A stretch of 64,000 bases of DNA, taken from NCBI RefSeq assembly GCF_029952955.1, contig NZ_JASATX010000003.1, positions 124,001 through 188,000 of the forward strand. The letters run 5' to 3'. Within the stretch, counting starts at the first letter, position 1. Each line of letters starts with the position of its first letter. The DNA is from Ruicaihuangia caeni (GTDB lineage Bacteria; Actinomycetota; Actinomycetes; Actinomycetales; Microbacteriaceae). A program made the translations under genes and the position numbers. Positions 58,296-64,000 of the stretch are shown piece by piece. Below the pieces are notes generated by a model. That model was not told where the DNA came from. It worked only from the letters and a program-made list of their open reading frames with translations, and made no database searches.

Positions 58296-59549
58296 ATGCA
58301 CATCGCGATGCTTGGCACCCTCGGCATGCCGACGCGAACGGTCGCGAGTGCTACGGATCCCGACACCGACGCCGTTATCGCACTCGACGGCTCCGGCGCA
58401 GCCGACTTCGGGGTGCTCCCGCAGGAGGTGGGACCTCGCCTTGTGGCGCTCGGCCATCGGGTGACCCTGTACTGCCGCGCAGACCGGCGAGATCCGGCTG
58501 AGGAGTGGCACGGCATGCGGCTCGTGACCCTGCGAGCCCTCGGCCCGTCGCCGACAGCGCGCGAAGCGGGCTGGTCGAGAGCTCAATCTCTGGGCACGTT
58601 CCTGCAGACCGCCAGGTCAGCGGCGCGGCTGCTGCGAGAGAACACGACCGATACGGCCTTCGTCTTCGGCACGGCGAACGCGATCGCGCTCCCCGTGCTT
58701 CGATCTGGCCGAGTTCCCTCGGGGCTCTACCTCGACTCCCAGCAGACCGCCGCCGTGCCGGGCAAGCGTCTGGAGCCGCTCGCCGAACGTGTCGCCGTGC
58801 GATTCGCCGACGCGCTGCTCAGCGACGATCAGGAGGTGGCCGAGAGGTTCCGTGCGCAGTTCTCGGCGTTGGTCGAAGTGGTCACCATGTCTGGTGACTC
58901 GAGCGCCGTCCCTCGCTCTCACCGGCGACTGGCCGAACTCGACCTCTTCCCTCGCGGGTATCACCTGGCCGTGTCGGCGCGCCCCGACGAAGACCATCTC
59001 CCCCAGATCATCGAGGGGTTCCGGCGATCGGGCACTCACCGCCCGCTCGTCATCGTTCCGCGCGTCAGCGCTGTCTCGCCTCGGACCATTGAGCAGCTTG
59101 CCGGTGACGACCCACGTGTGCTGGTGCTCGGCGGAACGGCCGATGAAGAACTCATCGCAGAGCTCACGGCGCACGCGCTGTCGTATCTGCACGGGTGCGC
59201 TATTGGCCGAGCGGACGCCTCGCTCCGGCACGCGATGGACGGCGGAGCGGCAGTCATCGCGTGGGATGCCGGGATCGGGCGCCGCACGGATGCCGGCGAG
59301 GCATGCAAGTGCTCCGGTTCTGCCGATGCGCTCGCGCGCGCGATCGACCTCGTGGACGAGGAACCGCACGAGGCGATGGCGCTCGGAAGCCGGCTCCGGG
59401 CTCGCGCGCAGCAGCGCTCGCGATGGGACGCGATCGCCGAGCAGTACGAGCGCATCGCCTTCGCACTCCTTGAAGGGCGCAGCATCCGCGAACCGCGTGC
59501 GCACTTCGACCGCCGACGCTGGTCGCCGGACGCGATCGCCGGTTCTTGA
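58296..59549 (+). CDS. Glycosyltransferase family 4-like protein
   Basis: A 417-residue GT-B protein. MHIAMLGTLGMPTRT opens the N-terminal Rossmann fold, GVLPQEVGPRLVALGHRVTLYCRA follows, and the C-terminal domain has HGCAIGRADASLRHAMDGGAAVIAWDAG, resembling the donor-binding E-x7-E region though without a clear pair of glutamates. AAAGG precedes the ATG. With the phosphotransferase it forms a minimal glycan-assembly pair; no flippase or polymerase gene is present here. Confidence 0.87.
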   Translation: MHIAMLGTLGMPTRTVASATDPDTDAVIALDGSGAADFGVLPQEVGPRLVALGHRVTLYCRADRRDPAEEWHGMRLVTLRALGPSPTAREAGWSRAQSLGTFLQTARSAARLLRENTTDTAFVFGTANAIALPVLRSGRVPSGLYLDSQQTAAVPGKRLEPLAERVAVRFADALLSDDQEVAERFRAQFSALVEVVTMSGDSSAVPRSHRRLAELDLFPRGYHLAVSARPDEDHLPQIIEGFRRSGTHRPLVIVPRVSAVSPRTIEQLAGDDPRVLVLGGTADEELIAELTAHALSYLHGCAIGRADASLRHAMDGGAAVIAWDAGIGRRTDAGEACKCSGSADALARAIDLVDEEPHEAMALGSRLRARAQQRSRWDAIAEQYERIAFALLEGRSIREPRAHFDRRRWSPDAIAGS

Positions 59550-59576
59550 GCGCCTCTCAGCGGAGCTGCGCCGGAC

Positions 59577-60698
59577 TCACCCGCCGAGCAGCTGGCTTGC
59601 GACCGTCGAGTGCGCAGACTCGGGGTCGCTCGGGTGGAAGAGCCCGGCAAGCGCGTCGCGGTAGAGCCGGGAGAGCTCGTTGCCACCGCTGTACGAGCTG
59701 CCTCCCGACACCCGGATAGCGGTCTCGACGGCAGCGCGGGCAATGTCGACGGCCCGGGTCTTCGCTCCGACCAGGTAGCGGAACCAGGCATCGCCATGGT
59801 CGCTGAGCTCGTCGACGTCACGCGCGAGAGACTCGAGCTGCGGCGCGATCGAGTCGAGCGCGATCGCCGCGTCGGCCAGTTGCCACCGGATGTCGGGGTC
59901 GGCCGAATACGACTCGCCAGTGCGCATCGACATGCGGTGCTTCACTGCGTCGACACCGAGCTCGAGGGCGCGGTCGCCGATTCCCGCATACACCGCACCG
60001 ATGAGGAGGAGGAAGTTCGCGAAGATCCCGAACATGTACGGGTCAGCGGTCGGCCCGACCGGGAGGATTCGGCCGACCCGCTCGGCGGGCATCTCGACAG
60101 CATCCAGCGACGTGGCATAGCTCTGCGTGGCGCGCATGCCGAGCACGTCCCACTCGCCGACCGCACGGTGACCTGGGATGTCCCGAGTGATGAAGCCGTG
60201 CACGAGTACCGGGCGCTCGGGGTCGCTGTCGTCACGACCGAAGATTCCGAGGCGCGTCCACGCTGGCGACAGCGAGGTGAAGATCTTCGTTCCGGTGAAG
60301 CGGTACCCGCCGTCACCGGTGGGCTCGGCCTTGGTCCGCGAGTCGAACATCACCAAGTCATTGCCGGCTTCGCTGTTGCCGAACGCGAACAGTTCGCCGG
60401 CCTCGGCGTCGGCGAGCACCCAGTCGAGGCTGTGATCGCCGCGGTCGTGCAGCACCCGGGCGACCCCGACGACCACGTGGTGCATGTTGATGCCGAGCGC
60501 CGTCGCCGGAGCGTACCGGGCAAGCAGGCGCTGATTCCGAACGCCATCGAGCAGGGGCTGCGGTCGCAAATAGCCTGCCTGCCGCAATTCGTCGAGGTCT
60601 TCGCTGAAGAACGCGTTGTCGCGGTCGTAGCCGGACGCACGCGAGCGGATGCGCTCGAGCAGCTCGGGACTGAGCACGGAAGAACTTGGGGCCGTCAT
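59577..60698 (-). CDS. Acyl-CoA-dehydrogenase-fold flavoprotein (possible DszC/HsaA-like)
   Basis: A 373-residue ACAD-fold protein. The flavin-contact strand YRFTGTKIFTSLSPAW and the C-terminal SGGSSYSGGNELSRLYRDALAGLFHPSD are recognisable. In true dehydrogenases an acidic base follows the YG/GY motif in the C-terminal region; I do not see one here, and the HPSD ending resembles flavin monooxygenases of this fold. Substrate unknown. TAGCGT (60710-60705) lies six bases before the ATG, predicting a leaderless mRNA. Confidence 0.85.
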   Translation of the reverse strand: MTAPSSSVLSPELLERIRSRASGYDRDNAFFSEDLDELRQAGYLRPQPLLDGVRNQRLLARYAPATALGINMHHVVVGVARVLHDRGDHSLDWVLADAEAGELFAFGNSEAGNDLVMFDSRTKAEPTGDGGYRFTGTKIFTSLSPAWTRLGIFGRDDSDPERPVLVHGFITRDIPGHRAVGEWDVLGMRATQSYATSLDAVEMPAERVGRILPVGPTADPYMFGIFANFLLLIGAVYAGIGDRALELGVDAVKHRMSMRTGESYSADPDIRWQLADAAIALDSIAPQLESLARDVDELSDHGDAWFRYLVGAKTRAVDIARAAVETAIRVSGGSSYSGGNELSRLYRDALAGLFHPSDPESAHSTVASQLLGG

Positions 60699-60744
60699 TC
60701 CCCCACGCTACTCAGCGCGGCTGGGCCCGTCATCATCGCCCGTC

Positions 60745-60794
60745 CGGGCCGGGCTCGGGTTTCGGACACGGGCTGGGGTCGGGCCGGGCTCGGG
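60745..60794. repeat. 15-bp direct repeat CGGGCCGGGCTCGGG
   Basis: The 15-base word occurs at 60745-60759 and 60780-60794, 35 bases apart, between the acyl-CoA-dehydrogenase-like and hydrolase-like genes. The 140-bp gap is G/C-skewed and low in complexity; no function is apparent. Confidence 0.5.
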
Positions 60795-60838
60795 CTCGGC
60801 TCTCGATGCTCTCACTCAGGGCGGACGCCGGCAGGACG

Positions 60839-61945
60839 TCAGAACAAGGGGCCATCGGCGGCCGGCCGCTCGAAGAGCGCCCGCACCTGGTCGGCGTCGA
60901 CATCCTCGAGCGCCGCAGGGCTCCACCGAGGAGTGTCGCGATCGACGAGCAGCACCCGCACGCCCTCGCGGGCGTCAGGCATCTCGGCGAGCGCCGTCAT
61001 CGCCCGGTACTCGAGCTCGAGCGCTTCGCGCAGATCGACTCCCTGCGTGCGACGCAGCAGTTCGAGCGTGGCGACGGCCGCGGTGGGAGACACAGCGAGG
61101 ATCGCGGATGCCGCAGCCTCGGCATCCTGCCCCCCATCTCCCCGCGCTGACTCACGCAGCGCCTCGACGATCTGCGGAACCGAGTCGCTCGCGTAGCAAC
61201 GGTCGATCCAGTGCTGCTGGGCCATGAGGGTCGATTCGGGAACCGGCGCCGCGTAGTTCGCGACCGCGGCGTCGATGGCAGCGGCGGCCGCGACAGCATC
61301 CGCAGGTTCGTCGAGCTCGTCGAGTGCTATCAGCACTGCCTCCACCAACTGCACGAGGTGGGTGCTCGCGACAGTGGTATCAGCGAAGCCGCAGGCGATC
61401 GCGTCGGCGCCATCGAACTGGCCAGAGGTGAGCCCGAGGTGGCGCCCGATGGCGCCGGGTGCGGCGTTGAGCAGCAGAGAGCCGCCGACATCCGGAACCA
61501 TTCCGATGCGAGTCTCGGGCATCGCCAGCTTCGAGCGCTCGGTCACGATGCGGTGGCTGGCGTGCGCGCTGACTCCGATGCCGCCGCCCATGACAATGCC
61601 GTCCATGAGAGCGATGAAGGGCTTCGGGAACTCCGCGATCTGCAGATTGAGGTGGTACTCGTCGCGTAGGAAGGCCGGGGTGAGTGGCGCGTCGCCGTTC
61701 TTGTGCAGATCGCCGCCCGCGCAGAGCCCGCGTTCGCCGGCACCGTCGAGCAGCACCGCGGAGACGCTCTCGTCGGTCGACCACTCGGCGAGCGCGTCGG
61801 CCATCGCCATCACCATCTCGTGATCGATCGCGTTGAGGGCACGAGGCCGGTTGAGCGTGATGCGCCCGAGCCGCCCCTCGGTGCGCACGATGACGGGGGC
61901 ATCGCCGAGCGCTTCGCCCGGCGTCGACAGATCGGCAACAGACAT
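60839..61945 (-). CDS. 3-hydroxyisobutyryl-CoA hydrolase-like (crotonase superfamily)
   Basis: A 368-residue enoyl-CoA-hydratase/isomerase family protein of the hydrolase branch in valine catabolism. Oxyanion-hole and active-site motifs: RGLCAGGDLHKNG, LMDGIVMGGGIGVSAHAS, MPETRIGMVPDVGGSLLL. The length and the extra C-terminal 110 residues match HIBYL-CoA hydrolases rather than simple hydratases. TAGGCT (61957-61952) lies six bases before the ATG. Confidence 0.9.
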   Translation of the reverse strand: MSVADLSTPGEALGDAPVIVRTEGRLGRITLNRPRALNAIDHEMVMAMADALAEWSTDESVSAVLLDGAGERGLCAGGDLHKNGDAPLTPAFLRDEYHLNLQIAEFPKPFIALMDGIVMGGGIGVSAHASHRIVTERSKLAMPETRIGMVPDVGGSLLLNAAPGAIGRHLGLTSGQFDGADAIACGFADTTVASTHLVQLVEAVLIALDELDEPADAVAAAAAIDAAVANYAAPVPESTLMAQQHWIDRCYASDSVPQIVEALRESARGDGGQDAEAAASAILAVSPTAAVATLELLRRTQGVDLREALELEYRAMTALAEMPDAREGVRVLLVDRDTPRWSPAALEDVDADQVRALFERPAADGPLF

Positions 61946-62064
61946 GCCGTCAGCCTAAGACGGCGCTCGCTGCTGGCCGGGACAGCGAGCGTGCACGTAT
62001 TCTCTACCGCCTGATTGGCGCTACGAACTGGACGAGCTCCGCGTGCGCACCGAGCGTCGCCCCG

Positions 62065-62913
62065 CTAGCGGAGCTCAAGCGTGCAGCACTTGATGCCGCC
62101 GCCGCCGCGCTTGAGCTCGGAGAGGTCGACCGGCACCGGTGTGTAGCCCGCATCCTTCAACTGCTCGTGCATACTCGTCGCCTGCGCTGCGACGACGACG
62201 TTCTTGCCATCGCTGAACGCGTTGAGGCCGAACACGTCGGCAGAGGCGCGGTCGACCTCGATCGCTCCTGGGAACCGCTCGCGCAGCGTCGCCTGGGAGG
62301 CCTCATCGAACGCCTCCGGCAGAAAGGCGATGGCTGCTGGTCCGGCAGCGGTGGAGTCGAGCACGGCGACGGCAGTGTCGAGGTGGTAGAAGCTCGGGTC
62401 GACCAGCCTCAAGGTGATGACCTCGCGGTTGAACGCGGCAGCCACTTCGGCATGGCTCGATGAGTCGCTGCGGAACCCCGTGCCGGCGAGGATGACGCCG
62501 CCCACGAGGAGGAAGTCACCCTCGCCCTCGTTGATGTGTCGGGGCTCGCGCAACTCGAAGCCGTTCTGCTTGAACCACTCGTTGTACCACTGCGCTTCGG
62601 GCTGGCGCTCGGGGTAGACGAAGCTCGCCCCATACGCGACCCCGTCGATCACGAAGCCGCCGTTCGCGGCATAGACCATGTCGGGAAGTTCCTCGACAGG
62701 GTCGATCAGTTCGACCTCGAAGCCGAGTGAGCGATATGTGTCGTAGAGATGCTGCCACTGCCGCATCGCGAGCTCACGGTCGGTGTGCTGCTCGGGGTGC
62801 ATCCAGGGGTTGATCCGATACGCCACGGTGAACCACGTCGGGCGGCACATGAGCACTCGCCTTGGCACCGCTTCGCGATGAGCGGCAGCGGATGCCGGAC
62901 GAGTCAGAGTCAT
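62065..62913 (-). CDS. ddaH: Dimethylargininase (N-dimethylarginine dimethylaminohydrolase)
   Basis: A 282-residue amidinotransferase-fold enzyme converting methylated arginines to citrulline, or arginine-like compounds in the actinobacterial branch. Catalytic features: RVLMCRPTWF opening, Asp/Glu in DMVYAANGGFVIDG and GEGDFLLVGG, His in SFYHLDTAVAVL, and the terminal Cys276 (or 277) in GGIKCCTLELR. ATG 62913 starts at the domain; the Lrp gene is divergent 104 bp away. Confidence 0.94.
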   Translation of the reverse strand: MTLTRPASAAAHREAVPRRVLMCRPTWFTVAYRINPWMHPEQHTDRELAMRQWQHLYDTYRSLGFEVELIDPVEELPDMVYAANGGFVIDGVAYGASFVYPERQPEAQWYNEWFKQNGFELREPRHINEGEGDFLLVGGVILAGTGFRSDSSSHAEVAAAFNREVITLRLVDPSFYHLDTAVAVLDSTAAGPAAIAFLPEAFDEASQATLRERFPGAIEVDRASADVFGLNAFSDGKNVVVAAQATSMHEQLKDAGYTPVPVDLSELKRGGGGIKCCTLELR

Positions 62914-63016
62914 GGCTCCATGCTCACATGTGGGGCGCGGCCGCGCGATGGCTTGGCTTGCATGATTCCTGCAAGCAACGCCCGGGTTGCGCAACAAAAC
63001 GCCATAGACTGGCGGC

Positions 63017-63454
63017 GTGGACAACCTCGACCGGCAGATCATCGAGCAGCTCAGGCTGAACGCCCGCGCCGGCTACGGCGACATCGGCGCGGTCGTCGGG
63101 CTCTCGGCATCCGCTGTGAAGCGCAGAGTCGATCGGCTGGTCGAGACCGGCGTGATCCGCGCATTCACCATCGAGGTCGATCCCGCTGTCGACGGTCTGG
63201 TCGTCGAGGCATACGTCGAGCTGTTCTGCCGCGGGACCGTCGCACCTGATGAGTTGCGCAGGCTCCTGAGCACGGTGCCCGAGGTCGTCGACGCGGGAAC
63301 GGTCACCGGTTCGGCCGACGCCGTCGTGCACCTGCGCGCCCGCGACATCCCGGGGCTCGAGGACGCTCTCGAACGCGTGCGCGTCGCACCCAATGTGGAT
63401 CACACGCGCTCGGCGATCGTGCTCTCCCGACTGATCAAGCGCGACCCCCGCTGA
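63017..63454 (+). CDS. Lrp/AsnC-family regulator
   Basis: A 145-residue single-module Lrp protein: LDRQIIEQLRLNARAGYGDIGAVVGLSASAVKRRVDRL in pieces forms the HTH, and the RAM domain (VEAYVELFCRG...) follows. TAGACT (63005-63010) lies six bases before GTG 63017, so the mRNA is likely leaderless. It probably controls ddaH, its divergent neighbour, in response to arginine or citrulline (inference). Confidence 0.93.
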   Translation: MDNLDRQIIEQLRLNARAGYGDIGAVVGLSASAVKRRVDRLVETGVIRAFTIEVDPAVDGLVVEAYVELFCRGTVAPDELRRLLSTVPEVVDAGTVTGSADAVVHLRARDIPGLEDALERVRVAPNVDHTRSAIVLSRLIKRDPR

Positions 63455-63794
63455 CGCGCGCGTACCGCAGCCTCCGCCCGGTCATCGCGCGGCCATCGCG
63501 CTGTCACGACGCGGTCACGACGCGCCCACCGCGCCGCCTCACCGCTCTGCGACGCTTCCAGCTTCGACCTCGATCGGCGAGATGCCACTTTCTGCTCGCG
63601 ATTCGCGGATTCTGCAGCAGAAAGTGTCACCTCGGCTGACGGCGGCGGGTGAGGGGGGGGCGAGGGTCAGGCGGGCGAGGGCCGGTCGGGCGGCGCCACG
63701 GGCAGGCAGCGAGTGAGGACGGCGAGGCTCGGGCAGCCGGCGGCGATGCGTAATAATCAACAAACCCACGCCTCGCAGTGCTAGAACGGTTGCC
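63455..63794. other. 340-bp GC-rich intergenic region
   Basis: No gene is supportable. It contains an 11-bp inverted repeat (63586-63626), a G-rich run (63647-63700, GTGAGGGGGGGGCGAGGG), and TAATAAT at about 63751 that could be a -10 box for the next gene. TAGAAC at 63782 is seven bases from ATG 63795. Confidence 0.45.
63586..63626. repeat. 11-bp inverted repeat CACTTTCTGCT/AGCAGAAAGTG, possible REP element
   Basis: CACTTTCTGCT (63586-63596) and AGCAGAAAGTG (63616-63626) are exact inverse complements around a 19-base spacer. The arms are AT-rich relative to the surrounding DNA. It lies 130 bp past the Lrp stop without a T-run, so it could be a terminator, an operator, or a mobile palindromic repeat. 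Confidence 0.5.
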
Positions 63795-64000
63795 ATGTCA
63801 ACCTCCACTTCGTCTTCGCTCTCGCTACCCGTGCTCGATCTGTCACGGCTCGCGTGTGGTGACGAAGAGGCCGCCGCGTTCCGCGATGATCTGCGCCGCG
63901 CGACTCACGAAGTCGGGTTCTTCTACCTCACCGGGCACGGCGTGCCCCAGGAACTCATCGATCGCATGATCTCGGTCGGGCGCAAGCTCTTCGAGCTGCC
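63795..64000 (+). CDS. 2-oxoglutarate/Fe(II) dioxygenase-like protein (IPNS family), N-terminal part
   Basis: Sixty-eight codons are visible before the window ends. LPVLDLSRL, FRDDLRRATHEVGFFYLTGHGVPQELIDRM is the DIOX_N signature of isopenicillin-N-synthase-like enzymes; the catalytic HxD...H triad would lie beyond the edge. Members oxidise varied small molecules. ATG 63795 is preceded by TAGAAC at seven bases, so it may be leaderless. Confidence 0.82.
   Translation, partial: MSTSTSSSLSLPVLDLSRLACGDEEAAAFRDDLRRATHEVGFFYLTGHGVPQELIDRMISVGRKLFEL

Noticed and set aside
59610-61196. A 528-codon open plus-strand frame
   Set aside because: Antisense to the acyl-CoA-dehydrogenase-like and hydrolase-like genes, both with strong motifs and leaderless promoters.
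1-64000. CRISPR arrays, insertion sequences, toxin-antitoxin pairs and restriction-modification genes
   Set aside because: No regularly spaced repeats, transposase, Cas, methylase or nuclease frames were found; the tandem repeats seen are short and local.

Overview
The window is GC-rich (roughly two thirds G+C by eye), densely coding actinobacterial DNA. Its gene families and neighbourhoods (the pgm, pheA, serS, lipid kinase and LCP block, a 32-residue bS22-type protein beside an excisionase-like HTH gene, a ddaH gene with a divergent Lrp gene, DUF3618 and Actinobacteria-type holin-like genes, UdgX) point to Actinomycetota, most likely family Microbacteriaceae. The genus cannot be fixed from sequence alone. 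No CRISPR array, insertion sequence, phage or origin was found.

Region 1-13.6 kb is accessory catabolism. It holds an amidohydrolase (cut by the left edge), a luciferase-type flavin monooxygenase, a double-domain Lrp regulator, an aldehyde dehydrogenase, an EthD-type protein, a flavin reductase, a cupin, a NIPSNAP-type protein, an Asp/Glu-racemase-like enzyme, and a TRAP carboxylate transporter operon with a zinc alcohol dehydrogenase and an SDR under a divergent GntR/FCD regulator. Together they look like a peripheral pathway that oxidises and hydrolyses a small nitrogenous or carboxylated compound; the substrate is unknown.

Region 13.6-30.5 kb is mostly housekeeping: glutaredoxin, bS22, HTH, ArsR, KtrAB potassium uptake, proC, CDF metal transporter, rocD, tadA, upp, a winged-helix regulator, MarR, small conserved proteins, an envelope/stress cluster (membrane-associated protein, holin-like, DUF3618, YihY), an F420-type nitroreductase-like protein, tRNA-Arg(ACG) and an SRPBCC protein. 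A candidate small RNA lies at about 23.72-23.82 kb.

Region 30.6-45.9 kb has a BCCT transporter, UdgX, a possible two-ORF micro-operon, and two LCP cell-wall ligase paralogues each followed by a tRNA-Ser gene. Between these two LCP/tRNA-Ser modules sits a catabolic operon (agmatinase family, NTF2-like, NCS1 permease, cyclase) with a divergent XRE-cupin regulator. HAD phosphatase, serS, lipid kinase and pheA follow.

Region 45.9-64 kb has pgm, a VanY-like peptidase, a DHA2 exporter, a FecCD-type ABC permease and ATPase coupled to a lipoate-ligase-like gene, a lipase-like hydrolase, a MarR/MFS pair, a sugar-phosphate transferase plus glycosyltransferase behind a long structured leader, an acyl-CoA-dehydrogenase-like enzyme, a 3-hydroxyisobutyryl-CoA hydrolase-like enzyme, ddaH with its Lrp regulator, and the start of a 2-oxoglutarate dioxygenase-like gene.

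Two genome-scale signals run through the window. At least fourteen genes have a TANNNT -10 box exactly 6-7 bases before the start codon, which predicts leaderless transcripts. The strand-symmetric word GGATGCC/GGCATCC recurs roughly 75 times.
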